Numbered from the stretch's first letter, positions 1 to 8,980 are shown. The stretch: DNA of 64,000 nucleotides from Alistipes sp. An66 (GCF_002161445.1 NZ_NFHT01000001.1:372001-436000), one strand, 5' to 3'. Notes: a model not told the origin generated them from the letters alone. Program-made: numbers and translations.

Positions 1-230
1 CCGCATGCGGCGTACTTCTCCTTGTATTCGACCTGGAGGGGCATGAAATCGGTGTCGGGTTTTGCATCCTTTGCGGCCACGACGGTTGCGAGCAGCATCG
101 TGTCGCCCATCTTGACGACCACGGCGCCGTCGGCCTGTTTGGCCAGCTTGCCCGTTTCGATCTCGATCTGGCGACCGTCGGCCAGGGTGATGATCTTGCG
201 GACTGCGTTGTACAGCTTCTTTTCTTCCAT
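1..230 (-). CDS. pnp: Polyribonucleotide nucleotidyltransferase (PNPase), N-terminal part
   Basis: Phosphorolytic 3'-5' exoribonuclease of RNA turnover. Only the first 76 or so codons are in the window; the gene runs off the left edge. The start is the ATG at 230-228. The N-terminus reads through [18 protein letters not shown] and then [16 protein letters not shown], the usual beginning of the first RNase PH fold of PNPase. It lies directly downstream of rpsO on the same strand, the widely conserved rpsO-pnp order, with an inverted repeat between them. Assignment is firm although catalytic residues lie outside the window. Confidence 0.93.
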   Translation of the reverse strand, partial: MEEKKLYNAVRKIITLADGRQIEIETGKLAKQADGAVVVKMGDTMLLATVVAAKDAKPDTDFMPLQVEYKEKYAAC

Positions 231-270
231 AAATTTTAACCTATGATGTTTCGATTGTTCGTTGCAAGAA

Positions 271-305
271 AATGAAGGCAATCCCACGCGGGAATTGCCC
301 TCATT
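271..305 (-). terminator. Inverted repeat between rpsO and pnp (attenuator or RNase processing site)
   Basis: AATGA-A-GGCAAT-CCC pairs with GGG-A-ATTGCC-C-TCATT around a 4-nt loop. On the minus strand it follows the rpsO stop and precedes pnp by about 40 nt. The tail is only moderately T-rich, so it may be a partial terminator or a processing hairpin. In E. coli the equivalent spacer carries a terminator and an RNase III site; that role here is inference. Confidence 0.6.
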
Positions 306-317
306 CTTTCCTCGGGA

Positions 318-590
318 TTACTTGCGGAGGTTGAGCGTCTTGACGATGGCGCGGTAGCGCTCGATGTCGACCTCCTTGAGGTATTCCAGCAACTGGCGGC
401 GCTTACCGACCAGGCGGAGCAGAGCCCGCTGCGTACCGAAGTCGTGCTTGTTGCTTTTGAGGTGTTCAGTAAGGTGGTTGATACGGTACGAAAACAACGC
501 GATCTGGCTCTCGGGAGAACCGGTGTCGGTGTTAGACTTGCCGTACTGGCCAAAAAGCTCCTGCTTTTTTTCAGCTGTTAAATAAGCCAT
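318..590 (-). CDS. rpsO: 30S ribosomal protein S15
   Basis: Primary 16S rRNA-binding protein of the small-subunit platform. The 90-residue length is normal for S15. The sequence has the family hallmarks DTGSPESQIALFSYRI, LTEHLKSNKHD and the C-terminal LVGKRRQLLEYL segment. The start is an ATG preceded by an AT-rich leader; a TACCTTTG -7 element lies about 70 nt upstream. It is probably cotranscribed with pnp downstream. Nothing unusual is seen. Confidence 0.98.
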   Translation of the reverse strand: MAYLTAEKKQELFGQYGKSNTDTGSPESQIALFSYRINHLTEHLKSNKHDFGTQRALLRLVGKRRQLLEYLKEVDIERYRAIVKTLNLRK

Positions 591-661
591 TGTGTAAAAG
601 TTTATTTAAGTTCCACTCTACGACGCATCCCCCTTACCGTGGATAACGCCAGAGCGTTCGG

Positions 662-669
662 CAAAGGTA
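662..669 (-). promoter_or_regulatory. Promoter -7 element for rpsO-pnp
   Basis: Minus-strand TACCTTTG matches the Bacteroidota consensus TAnnTTTG. It lies about 70 nt upstream of the rpsO start, in the divergent spacer shared with apbE. No good -33 TTTG is seen. Confidence 0.6.
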
Positions 670-753
670 CGAATATAATTAGGATTTAGGAATGAAAAGT
701 TAAAAATTCTTTGTCTTTTGGGTAGAAAAATGAAAAGTTCGCGCGAAAAATCG

Positions 754-761
754 TATTTTTG
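754..761 (+). promoter_or_regulatory. Promoter -7 element for apbE
   Basis: TATTTTTG matches TAnnTTTG and ends 11 nt before the ATG at 773. This argues against the in-frame GTG at 761, which overlaps the element, as the start of apbE. Confidence 0.55.
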
Positions 762-772
762 TGCTTAAACGC

Positions 773-1792
773 ATGAAAATTATGGGAAAAAGAAGCATCT
801 CCGGTCTTGTTGCCGCAGCCGCGGCGGTTCTGTTCGCGGGGTGTGCGGAGCGTCCGGAATATACGACCGTCGACGGGGTGATGCTCGGAACGACGCTGCA
901 CGTGGTGGCGGACGTGCGGAACACCACGCCGCAGGAACTCTATCGGGCGATCATGGATCTCGACCGGGAGGCGAAGGCTTCGATGTCGATTTTCGACGAG
1001 GGGTCTTTGTTGAGCCGGCTGAACCGCAACGAAACGGATTCGGTCGACCGGCATATCGCCTTCAACCTGCACCTTGCGGACAGCATCGGGGCGTTGAGCG
1101 ACGGGCGCTACGACGTGACGGTCAAGCCGCTGGTCGAGGCGTGGGGCTTCGCCGGGAAACAGGCCGAGGCGCACCCGAATCTCGATTCGCTCCTCACCTT
1201 CGTGGGGCGCGACAAGGTGCACATCGAAAACGGCCGTCTGGTCAAGGCGGACCCGCGCGTGCAGCTGGATTTCAACTCCGTGGCAAAGGGCTATACGGTG
1301 GACCTGCTGGCCGGTCTGGTCGAGGGTTTCGGCGCCGGGAACTACATCGTCGACATCGGCGGCGAGGTGCGCTGCCGGGGCGTAAACCGCCAGGGCAATC
1401 CGTGGCGGATCGGGGTCGAGACCCCCTTCGACGGGAACATGAGCGACGGCGACTACCTCCAACGCCGGATCCGCCTCACCGAGGGCGGCCTTGCCACTTC
1501 GGGCAACTACCGGCGCTTCTACCTCGATGCCGACGGCAACAAGGTGGCCCATACGCTCGATCCGCGGACGGGGCGCAGCGTGCTGTCGCGGCTGCTGTCG
1601 GTGACGGTCGTGGCTCCGACGTGCGCCGAGGCCGATGCGCTGGGGACGATGTTCCTGGCCATGGGGGCCGATGATGCGCGGGCGGCCGTCGACCGGATGC
1701 CCGGGGTGAAGGTCTACTTCATCCTTGCGGGTGACGGCGATGCGTATGAAGAGTATGTCTCCCCGGCGATGCAGCCGTTGATCATGAAGTGA
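773..1792 (+). CDS. apbE: FAD:protein FMN transferase, lipoprotein
   Basis: Transfers FMN from FAD to a Thr residue of target flavoproteins such as Nqr/Rnf subunits, outside the cytoplasmic membrane. The 339-residue product begins with a lipoprotein signal peptide ending AVLFAGC. ApbE motifs are visible: LDFNSVAKGYTVD near residue 170, VDIGGEVRCRG near 195, and HTLDPRTGRS near 259. ATG 773 or 782 is preferred to the upstream GTG because of the promoter position. A lipid kinase gene follows at once. Target flavoproteins are not in this window. Confidence 0.93.
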   Translation: MKIMGKRSISGLVAAAAAVLFAGCAERPEYTTVDGVMLGTTLHVVADVRNTTPQELYRAIMDLDREAKASMSIFDEGSLLSRLNRNETDSVDRHIAFNLHLADSIGALSDGRYDVTVKPLVEAWGFAGKQAEAHPNLDSLLTFVGRDKVHIENGRLVKADPRVQLDFNSVAKGYTVDLLAGLVEGFGAGNYIVDIGGEVRCRGVNRQGNPWRIGVETPFDGNMSDGDYLQRRIRLTEGGLATSGNYRRFYLDADGNKVAHTLDPRTGRSVLSRLLSVTVVAPTCAEADALGTMFLAMGADDARAAVDRMPGVKVYFILAGDGDAYEEYVSPAMQPLIMK

Positions 1793-1797
1793 AAAAT

Positions 1798-2673
1798 ATG
1801 AAAACCGCAATTCTTCTCTACAATCCCCGTTCCGGACGGGGACGGATTGCCCGGAATGTCGAACGTATCGACGCCATCTTCCGCTCGTGCGGCTATGAGA
1901 TCGTTCCGCAGGTGATCGACTTCGATGCCAATCCGTTCGACGGACACGAGACGATCGACCTGATGGTCGTCGCGGGCGGCGACGGGACGGTCAATTTCGC
2001 CGTCAACGCCATGAAGCGCAAGGGGCTGGACATCCCTCTGGGTGTGATCCCGGCCGGTACGGCGAACGACTTTGCCGGAGCGCTCGGGATGTCGTCCGAG
2101 GTGCTGGAAGCAGCCCGTCAGATCGCTTCGGGACGTGAGGAACGGGTCGACGTGGGACAGGTCAACGACCTGTGGTTCGTCAACATCTTCTCGTTCGGGA
2201 TCTTTACGACCACCTCGCAGCGGACGCCCGATTCCCGCAAACACCGGATCGGGAAGCTGGCCTATCTGATCGAGGGGGTGAAGGAGTTCCGGACGATGCA
2301 TGCCGTTCCGTTGGAGATCGTCGCCGACGGCGAACGCTTCGACCTTCGGTCGCTGATCGTGCTGATCTTCAATGGAGAGACGGCCGGCGGCTTCCGTCTG
2401 GCCCGCACGTCGTCGATCCGAGACGGACTTTTCGACTGCATTCTGCTGGAAAAGAGGGATCCGTTCCGTTCGACCCTGGCCATGGGGCGCTACCTGCTGG
2501 GGGGAAATCCGAAGATCGTCCGCCAGATCCGCGCCCGGCAGATCGACATCCGGTCGACGATCAACGAACCGACGGACGTCGACGGTCAGCCCGGTGCCGA
2601 GTTCCCGCTGCATATCGAATGTGTGGCAGGGGGCCTTCGGGTGATGTGCCCCCATCGCGGAGAGCCGGTTTAG
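1798..2673 (+). CDS. YegS/BmrU-type lipid kinase (diacylglycerol kinase catalytic domain)
   Basis: Cytoplasmic kinase, probably phosphorylating diacylglycerol or a related membrane lipid. The 291-residue length fits the family. An N-terminal LLYNPRSGRGR phosphate-binding segment is followed by VVAGGDGTVNFAVN at residues 57-70, the signature GGDGT loop, and GVIPAGTANDFA. The C-terminal half ends in the beta-sandwich typical of YegS. It starts 5 nt after the apbE stop, so the two are probably one transcript. The exact lipid substrate cannot be read from sequence. Confidence 0.88.
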   Translation: MKTAILLYNPRSGRGRIARNVERIDAIFRSCGYEIVPQVIDFDANPFDGHETIDLMVVAGGDGTVNFAVNAMKRKGLDIPLGVIPAGTANDFAGALGMSSEVLEAARQIASGREERVDVGQVNDLWFVNIFSFGIFTTTSQRTPDSRKHRIGKLAYLIEGVKEFRTMHAVPLEIVADGERFDLRSLIVLIFNGETAGGFRLARTSSIRDGLFDCILLEKRDPFRSTLAMGRYLLGGNPKIVRQIRARQIDIRSTINEPTDVDGQPGAEFPLHIECVAGGLRVMCPHRGEPV

Positions 2674-2776
2674 AGCCTCCTGGCGCGAAGTTTCGGCGAG
2701 CGGTCCGGATGTCGGCAGCGGGTCGTGCGAATGGTTTTTTTGTCCTTCGCGGCTTGCGATTTTGCGGTGTAAATGT

Positions 2777-2784
2777 TATTTTTG
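2777..2784 (+). promoter_or_regulatory. Promoter -7 element for the AraC-type regulator
   Basis: TATTTTTG matches TAnnTTTG and lies 17 nt before the ATG at 2802. A weak -33-like TTGC lies about 19 bp upstream. Confidence 0.55.
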
Positions 2785-2801
2785 TCAAAAAAGAGGTCCT
2801 T

Positions 2802-3716
2802 ATGGCGGAAAACGGCAAAACGATGCGCGGCAATAGCCGGGAAGGCCTTCACAAGGTTTCGATCTCCCGCATCAAGAAGGAGATGAGCGATGTCTTCTAC
2901 CTTTCGGACGATCTGGTCATTACGACGCTTACCGCCGACAAGAACACGACATCGGAGTATCCGACGACGATCGACGGCTTTACGGCGATCATCATGATGG
3001 CGGGCGAGGCGACCGTTTCGATCGACATGCAGAACTACCACGTGCGTCCGAACATGATCGTCTTTTTCAGCCCCGATTCGATCATCCGGACCGTGAAGTG
3101 CTCGTCGAATGCGGCGGCCTACCTGCTGGCCTTTTCGAAATCGTTCGTCAACGAGATCCAGATCGACCTGTCGACATCGCTTCCGGTCTACATGCGTTTC
3201 GGCAAGGCCCCGCTGTTGGAGGTGCAGCAGCAGGACGTGGACGAGATCCGTCAGTTGTTCCAACTGATCAAGACGATGCTTCGCAGCGACAAGGAGCGCT
3301 ACCGCCACGAGATCATCCGCACGCTCTTCACCACGGCATTCTACCTCATTACGGAGATCAATCTCCGCGAGCAGCCCGAGGAGCAGCGGCAGGGCCGTTG
3401 CGAGGTGCTGTTCAACGAATTCATGTCGCTGCTTCAACAGCACAACAAACGGGAGCGGAACGTGAGCTTCTATGCCAAGCAGATGAATATCACGCCGAAA
3501 TACCTGTCGTCGGTGGTCAAGGAGGTGAGCGGGAAGACGGCGGCGCGGTGGATCGACGAGTCGGTGATTCTGGAAGCGAAGGCGCTGCTGAAATATTCGG
3601 GGATGAGCATCCAGGAGATCTCCTACCATCTGAATTTCTCGACGCAGTCGTTTTTCGGGAAGTATTTCAAGCAGCATACGGGCACTTCGCCTTCGCGCTA
3701 CAAGCGTCGTCGGTAG
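2802..3716 (+). CDS. AraC-family transcriptional regulator
   Basis: DNA-binding regulator of 304 residues. The N-terminal two thirds resembles a cupin-like sensory domain (dense beta strands, YHVRPNMIVFFSPDS near residue 80). The C-terminal 100 residues hold two helix-turn-helix segments: MNITPKYLSSVVKEVSG near 228, and MSIQEISYHLNF followed by FFGKYFKQHTGTSPSRYK near 268. The start follows a TATTTTTG promoter; longer in-frame upstream extension overlaps the kinase gene and is rejected. It has its own terminator. Ligand and targets are unknown. Confidence 0.92.
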   Translation: MAENGKTMRGNSREGLHKVSISRIKKEMSDVFYLSDDLVITTLTADKNTTSEYPTTIDGFTAIIMMAGEATVSIDMQNYHVRPNMIVFFSPDSIIRTVKCSSNAAAYLLAFSKSFVNEIQIDLSTSLPVYMRFGKAPLLEVQQQDVDEIRQLFQLIKTMLRSDKERYRHEIIRTLFTTAFYLITEINLREQPEEQRQGRCEVLFNEFMSLLQQHNKRERNVSFYAKQMNITPKYLSSVVKEVSGKTAARWIDESVILEAKALLKYSGMSIQEISYHLNFSTQSFFGKYFKQHTGTSPSRYKRRR

Positions 3717-3758
3717 GCGTGTGACGCGGAAACTCCGGGTCTGCGTTCCGGACGGAAA

Positions 3759-3795
3759 ACGGTCGCCGTGCAATCTGGCACGGCGACCGTTTTTT
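3759..3795 (+). terminator. Rho-independent terminator after the AraC-type gene
   Basis: A perfect 13-bp stem (ACGGTCGCCGTGC and its complement) with a 6-nt loop is followed by a T run. An A run on the other side means it could also serve the converging GH127 gene. Confidence 0.9.
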
Positions 3796-3834
3796 GCGAC
3801 GGATCCGGTCATCCGGCGACACGCCCTCCCCCGG

Positions 3835-5766
3835 TCATTCGGCGACGGGGAATACCGTGAGCCGGAGTTCGGTGCACCCGTAGGGGATCAGGTCGAGGTA
3901 TTCGGTTTTGTCGGAGATGGCGCGAGCCTTTCCGCCTTCGGGCAGCCGGGGCGTGTAACGCTCCTCTTCGAGCGTCCAGTCGATCCGTTTGACCGGGACG
4001 CGGATCTTCACGGGAGCCTGCTCCGCATCGAACGGATAACTGCCGGCCTCGATTCCTTCCGGGAGGATCACTTCGGGCTTCGCATCCGGGCAGAGGGCGA
4101 AGTTCCAGGCCCCGGCCGGCTCGATGCTCCAACACTTGAATTCGGGGTTGGCCGGGACCTTTCCGTTCATGTTGGCATAGACGGTCGTGTCTTCGGTTTT
4201 CCGCTGGGGTACGGCGTAGGAGAAGACCAGCGGGCCCCGCTGGATGTAGACGCCCTGCCCGGGGAGGGGCGTTACGACGGGCTCCATGCCGAGATGCAGC
4301 CGGATGCGGTCTCCGTCCCGGAACTTGCGCCGGATGGTTACGAAGGATCCTTTCGGGCACTCGCCCTTCCAGGATTTCCCGTTGATGCGGATCGAGGCGT
4401 CGTCGCACCAGCCGGGGATGCGCAGCTGGAAGGGTATTTCGGCCTTTCCCTTCATCGAGAATACGAATTCGATCTCCCCGTCGAAGGGATAGGCGGTGCG
4501 CTGCTCGATGCGGCAGGTCCGGCCGTCGGGGAGCTCGAACTCCCCGACCGAAGGCCCGTAGAGGGCCGCGGCGATGGCACCGTCGTTGCCGCGCAGCCAC
4601 ATGTAGGTGACGTAGTTGGGCATGAAGCGGTGGACGTTTCCGGAGCAGCACTCCGTCTGGTGTGTGGGGCGGAAGGCCATCCAGGTCGATCCGTGGAAGA
4701 AGTCGTTGTGGTTCGAGCGTCCGGTGGCGATCACCTGGTTGACCGACGAGAAGTATTGCAGGGCCCGGAAATCCTTCGTCACGGCGCCGGCTCCGGCGTT
4801 GAACACGGCCTTTTCGATCTTGTCGGCCCACCGGGCGTCACCGGTCGTGAGGAGGAACTGTTCGAGGGTCCAGGAGTAGTCGGAGATGTCGCAGGTTTCG
4901 TGGCTGTTGATGACGTTTTCGTTGCCCACGAGGGCTTCGGCGCTGGCCGGGACACCGTCGGGCAGCATGTGGTCGCGGGTGAGCTTGCGCTCGGCGTTGA
5001 GGGCCAGATCGAGGTAACGCTGCTTGCCGGTGTATGCGTAGAGCAGCATGGGGAGTTTGAGCTCCTCCATGCAGGTCACGCCGTGCATGGAGAGGCGTTC
5101 GTCGCTGGCGGCCACCTCCGGAGTCAGGTCGCCGAATTTCCCGTCGTTGTAGGCGCTTTCGCAGAGGTCGAGCAGCTTTTTGTTTCCGGTTTTGCCGTAG
5201 GTCCACAACATGCCCTCGATCGTAACGATGTTGCGCCATTTCTCGATCTCCTCTTTCGGAAAGTTGAGGTAGTGCCGTTCGAGAGCTTCCGGGATTCTGG
5301 GATCTCCAGTCCGCTCGTAGCAGGCCTGCATGACGCGGAAATAGACGCACATGGGCCACATGGATTCGATCCGGGCATTTCCGAGTTTTCCCGTGGGGGA
5401 TGCGTTTTCCAGCGTGTAGCGGATGCCGGCCTCGCCCTTTTCGATGAGCGTCGGATCGTTGAGCAGATACCCCAGACGAAGCAGCCCGTCGCTGTAATAG
5501 GCCGTCTGTTCGTACCGCCACCAGTCGCATCCGTAGGTTTCGGTGTTGCGTCCGATCTCCCCGGCCCAGAGGCAGGAGTCGTAGGGATAGGACAGCGCTT
5601 CGGGATGTCCGGTGAGTCCGGATTGCTGGCGGAGGAGGAACTCCTCGATCCAGCCCCGGGGCGTGATGTCGACGTCCATGCCGCCTTGATAGGCTGCATG
5701 GGGAGGTTGGGCTCCGGCCGTCAGTGCAAGGAGCGTCAGGAGCAGTAGGGAAAACAGTCGTTTCAT
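3835..5766 (-). CDS. GH127-like beta-L-arabinofuranosidase (DUF1680), secreted
   Basis: Likely exo-glycosidase releasing beta-L-arabinofuranose, acting in the periplasm. The 643-residue protein starts with a clear signal peptide (MKRLFSLLLLTLLALTAGAQ) and then an (alpha/alpha)6 barrel region. The zinc/nucleophile signature of GH127 (known from HypBA1 as E-x-C plus a Cys-Cys pair) is visible as E290-T-C292 and E372-C373-C374. Substrate is inference; GH127 and GH146 relatives share these residues. It stands alone, convergent with the AraC-type gene and divergent from the GH20 gene. Confidence 0.85.
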   Translation of the reverse strand: MKRLFSLLLLTLLALTAGAQPPHAAYQGGMDVDITPRGWIEEFLLRQQSGLTGHPEALSYPYDSCLWAGEIGRNTETYGCDWWRYEQTAYYSDGLLRLGYLLNDPTLIEKGEAGIRYTLENASPTGKLGNARIESMWPMCVYFRVMQACYERTGDPRIPEALERHYLNFPKEEIEKWRNIVTIEGMLWTYGKTGNKKLLDLCESAYNDGKFGDLTPEVAASDERLSMHGVTCMEELKLPMLLYAYTGKQRYLDLALNAERKLTRDHMLPDGVPASAEALVGNENVINSHETCDISDYSWTLEQFLLTTGDARWADKIEKAVFNAGAGAVTKDFRALQYFSSVNQVIATGRSNHNDFFHGSTWMAFRPTHQTECCSGNVHRFMPNYVTYMWLRGNDGAIAAALYGPSVGEFELPDGRTCRIEQRTAYPFDGEIEFVFSMKGKAEIPFQLRIPGWCDDASIRINGKSWKGECPKGSFVTIRRKFRDGDRIRLHLGMEPVVTPLPGQGVYIQRGPLVFSYAVPQRKTEDTTVYANMNGKVPANPEFKCWSIEPAGAWNFALCPDAKPEVILPEGIEAGSYPFDAEQAPVKIRVPVKRIDWTLEEERYTPRLPEGGKARAISDKTEYLDLIPYGCTELRLTVFPVAE

Positions 5767-5827
5767 AAAAGCAACTTTGTTCGGGTCGGTTGTTTCCTTT
5801 TTCGGACCGGGGATTCCGTTCCGAGGG

Positions 5828-5835
5828 CAAAAATA
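5828..5835 (-). promoter_or_regulatory. Promoter -7 element for the GH127 gene
   Basis: Minus-strand TATTTTTG matches TAnnTTTG, about 60 nt upstream of the start codon. No clear -33 element. Confidence 0.5.
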
Positions 5836-6115
5836 CGCAAATGGCGGAGTCGATCGGGATAATAATCGGTAAAAAAAGGAAATATCCGTACCGGCGGACT
5901 TTTCGGCTGCGGATGACGCCGTTCGGAATGGTCCCGGGGTGCAGTTGCAGAGACTGCCTCCGGGGTTGTCCGCGGACTGCGGCCCGTGTTGCGGATGCGC
6001 GTCGGTCGGGGGCTTCCGCCGTCGCGATCTGTCGGAACTCCGGCTCCGGAGAGGGCGCGAGATAATTTTATGTCGGTTCCGTCGAAAAAAGTTCCGCAGC
6101 TTTCCGATATTTCGT

Positions 6116-6123
6116 TATCTTTG
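6116..6123 (+). promoter_or_regulatory. Promoter -7 element for the GH20-nagX pair
   Basis: TATCTTTG matches TAnnTTTG, about 67 nt upstream of the GH20 start. Confidence 0.55.
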
Positions 6124-6190
6124 GAGTCGGATTCGGTGCGGGGAGTCTCCGCCCGGTATCCGATCAACCCAAACATACAAAAAACGACCT

Positions 6191-7783
6191 ATGAAAAACC
6201 TCTTTCTGACGACTGTCGCGCTTGTCGCCACGCTGGCGGTCTGCGGTGCGGAGAATCCGCCCGCTCTCGTTCCCGTACCGCAACACCTGACCTTTGAACC
6301 CGGCCGGACGGTCGACCTCGCCGCCGCGCGGATCTGCATCCCCGGTCAGGAGAAGGAGCTGATCGCTGCCGCGACGCTCTTTTCCCGGGATCTTGCCCGT
6401 GAGAGCGACCTTTCGTTGAAAGTCGACCGGAAGGCCGGCGGTGACATCCGTCTGATGCTTGATACCTCGCTCGGCGAGGAGGCCTATCGCCTGTCGGTCC
6501 GTCCGGAGGGCGTTGTTGTCGAGGGCGGTTCGCCGGCCGGCGTCTTCTACGGACTGCAAAGCCTGCGGCAGCTCGTGGCGCAATACGGCACGACGCTCCC
6601 GGAGGTGCAGGTCGAGGATGCGCCCAGCTTCGGATACCGCGGGGCGATGCTCGACTGCTGCCGGCACTTCTTCACGGTGGAGGAGGTGAAGACCTTCCTC
6701 GACATCCTTGCGCTGCACAAGATCAACCGCTTCCACTGGCACCTGACCGAGGACCAGGGCTGGCGCATCGAGATCAAACGCTATCCCGAACTGACGAAGA
6801 TCGGGTCGCGCCGTGCCGAGACGGTGCTGGGCAACAACTCGGTGGCATACGACGGAATTCCTTACGACGGCTATTATACGCAGGACGACGTCCGCGAGGT
6901 GGTGGCCTATGCGGCCGAACGTTTCATCGAGGTGATTCCCGAGATCGAGATGCCGGGCCATGCTTCGGCGGCGCTGGCCACCTATCCGTGGCTGGGGTGT
7001 GCCGGCGAGGGCTACAAGGTGCAGACCTGCTGGGGCGTTTTCCCGGAGGTCTTCTGCGCCGGCAAGGAGTCGACTTTCGAGTTCTTGCAGAACGTCCTCT
7101 CGGAGGTGATCGAACTCTTCCCCTCGAAGTATATCCACGTGGGCGGCGACGAGTGCCCGAAGGAGAGCTGGGAGAAATGCCCGGCCTGCCAGCAGCGGAT
7201 CCGCGACGAGCACCTGAAAAACGAACATGAATTGCAGAGCTATTTCATCCTGCGGATGGAGAAGTGGCTCAACGAACATGGCCGCAGCCTGATCGGGTGG
7301 GACGAGATTCTCGAAGGCGGTATCTCGCAGAGCGCGACGATCATGTCGTGGCGCGGTGCCAAGGGCGGCATTGCGGCGGCCCGTGCCGGGAACAAGGTCA
7401 TCATGACGCCCAACACGCACTGCTATCTCGACTACTATCAGACGAAGGATCCGCGGCGTCTCGAACCGTGGGGCATCGGCGGTTACGTCTCGGTGGGCAA
7501 GGCCTATTCGCTGGATCCCTACGACCAGCTGACCGAGGCGGAGCGTCCTTATATCCTGGGCGTTCAGGGCAACATCTGGACGGAATACATCGCCGGTTTC
7601 GCTCACCTTCAACATATGGTTCTTCCTCGTCTGGCGGCTTTGGCCGAGGTGGGATGGTCGTGTGAGCGTCGGGATGCGGAGGATTTCCGCCGCCGCATGG
7701 AGGTCTTCCGGAAGCTCTACGAGCGTCAGGGCTGGCGTTATGCGCCCTATTTCTTCGATGGTACGGACCTCCCGAAGGAGTGA
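6191..7783 (+). CDS. Beta-N-acetylhexosaminidase, GH20, secreted
   Basis: Removes terminal beta-linked GlcNAc or GalNAc by substrate-assisted catalysis, probably in the periplasm. The 530-residue protein has a signal peptide ending near VCGAE, a GH20b-like N-terminal alpha/beta domain and a TIM barrel from about residue 145 (FGYRGAMLDCCRHFF, HWHLTEDQGWRIEI). The catalytic pair is D320-E321 in HVGGDE. The start at 6191 begins the signal peptide; a long in-frame upstream extension is non-coding. The next gene is a NagX-like acetyltransferase homologue, suggesting a host-glycan or peptidoglycan amino-sugar salvage pair. Confidence 0.95.
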   Translation: MKNLFLTTVALVATLAVCGAENPPALVPVPQHLTFEPGRTVDLAAARICIPGQEKELIAAATLFSRDLARESDLSLKVDRKAGGDIRLMLDTSLGEEAYRLSVRPEGVVVEGGSPAGVFYGLQSLRQLVAQYGTTLPEVQVEDAPSFGYRGAMLDCCRHFFTVEEVKTFLDILALHKINRFHWHLTEDQGWRIEIKRYPELTKIGSRRAETVLGNNSVAYDGIPYDGYYTQDDVREVVAYAAERFIEVIPEIEMPGHASAALATYPWLGCAGEGYKVQTCWGVFPEVFCAGKESTFEFLQNVLSEVIELFPSKYIHVGGDECPKESWEKCPACQQRIRDEHLKNEHELQSYFILRMEKWLNEHGRSLIGWDEILEGGISQSATIMSWRGAKGGIAAARAGNKVIMTPNTHCYLDYYQTKDPRRLEPWGIGGYVSVGKAYSLDPYDQLTEAERPYILGVQGNIWTEYIAGFAHLQHMVLPRLAALAEVGWSCERRDAEDFRRRMEVFRKLYERQGWRYAPYFFDGTDLPKE

Positions 7784-7867
7784 CGGGTCTCCGGTTTGAC
7801 CCGGCCCTCCCCGGCCCTCTCCGTTCTCCCGATTTGACTTGATCCGCACCGAACAGTATCCGAACCG

Positions 7868-8977
7868 ATGAATCCGAACGAACGCCTTTTTTCGCTGGAT
7901 GCCCTGCGGGGTTTCGACATGCTCTTCATCATGGGCTTTGCGAGCCTTGTGGCGTCGCTTTGCGCCCTTTGTCCCAATGCCTTCACGGACGGACTGGCCG
8001 CCCAGATGCACCACGTGTCGTGGAACGGGCTGACCCACCACGATACGATCTTCCCGCTGTTCCTCTTCATCGCCGGTATCTCGTTCCCCTTTTCGCTGGC
8101 CAAGCAGCGCTCCAAGGGGTTCAGCGAGGGGCGGATCCTCTACCGGGTGATCCGGCGGGGTGTGCTGCTGGTCTTCCTGGGAATGGTCTACAATGGCCTT
8201 TTCAAGTTTGATTTCTCGACGCTGCGTGTGGCCAGCGTGCTGGGTCGCATTGGCCTGGCCTGGATGTTCGCGGCGCTGCTCTACCTCTATTGCGGAACCC
8301 GGACCCGGATCGGGATCGCAGCCGTGATTCTGATCGTCTATTCGGCGCTGCTGTGCCTGGTTGCGGCACCCGATGCCCCGCTGGGAGCCGATCCGCTGTC
8401 GAAGGAGGGGTGCCTGGCCTGCTGGGTCGACCGGCAGTGGTTGCCCGGACGTCTGATCTACGGAACGTTTGATCCCGAAGGTCTGTTGAGCACGCTTCCA
8501 GCTATTGTGACGGCCATGCTCGGCATGTTCACCGGCGAGTTCCTGCGTGCCGACTCGCCGAAGCTTTCAGGGAGCCGGAAAGCGCTCTGGATGGCGCTTG
8601 CCGCCGTGGCGCTCGCCCTCATCGGCTGGGCGTGGAGTTTCGTGATGCCCGTCAACAAGATGTTGTGGAGTAGTTCGTTCACCTGTGTGGTGGCAGCCTA
8701 TTCGCTGGGTATGTTCGCCTTGTTCTACTACGTGATCGATGTCCGCGGCTGCCGGCGCTGGACGCTCTTTTTCCGCGTCATCGGCCTGAACTCCATTACG
8801 ATTTACCTGGCGCAGCAGATCATTCCGTTCAATCGGGTCGCGAATTTCTTTGTCGGAGGCGTGGCCTCGAAGTGCGGCGAAGCGGTGGGGACGGTGATCT
8901 GTGCAGCCGGTTACGTGGCGGTCTGCTGGCTGTTTCTCTATTTCCTCTACCGGAAGAAGACTTTCCTGAAAGTCTGA
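7868..8977 (+). CDS. DUF5009/NagX-like transmembrane protein (heparan-alpha-glucosaminide N-acetyltransferase family)
   Basis: Polytopic inner-membrane protein of 369 residues with about ten hydrophobic segments. The N-terminus LFSLDALRGFDMLFIMG is the family's RGFD signature, followed by the first-loop histidines MHHVSWNGLTHHDTIFPLFLFIAG. Relatives of human HGSNAT acetylate glucosamine across a membrane; bacterial NagX is linked to GlcNAc use. Placement 84 nt behind a GH20 hexosaminidase supports a role in amino-sugar uptake or modification. The reaction is inferred, not shown. Confidence 0.85.
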   Translation: MNPNERLFSLDALRGFDMLFIMGFASLVASLCALCPNAFTDGLAAQMHHVSWNGLTHHDTIFPLFLFIAGISFPFSLAKQRSKGFSEGRILYRVIRRGVLLVFLGMVYNGLFKFDFSTLRVASVLGRIGLAWMFAALLYLYCGTRTRIGIAAVILIVYSALLCLVAAPDAPLGADPLSKEGCLACWVDRQWLPGRLIYGTFDPEGLLSTLPAIVTAMLGMFTGEFLRADSPKLSGSRKALWMALAAVALALIGWAWSFVMPVNKMLWSSSFTCVVAAYSLGMFALFYYVIDVRGCRRWTLFFRVIGLNSITIYLAQQIIPFNRVANFFVGGVASKCGEAVGTVICAAGYVAVCWLFLYFLYRKKTFLKV

Positions 8978-8980
8978 TCG

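Larger units (their letters stand above)
5767..6190. other. Divergent spacer between GH127 and GH20 genes
   Basis: No convincing gene is seen in these 424 nt. Each flanking gene has a -7 element here (minus strand 5828-5835, plus strand 6116-6123). The central part is GC-rich with short cysteine-rich reading frames that look spurious. Confidence 0.6.

Noticed and set aside
3721..5748. Plus-strand 675-codon frame opposite the GH127 gene
   Set aside because: The opposite strand has a signal peptide, catalytic residues and a promoter; the plus frame has none of these.
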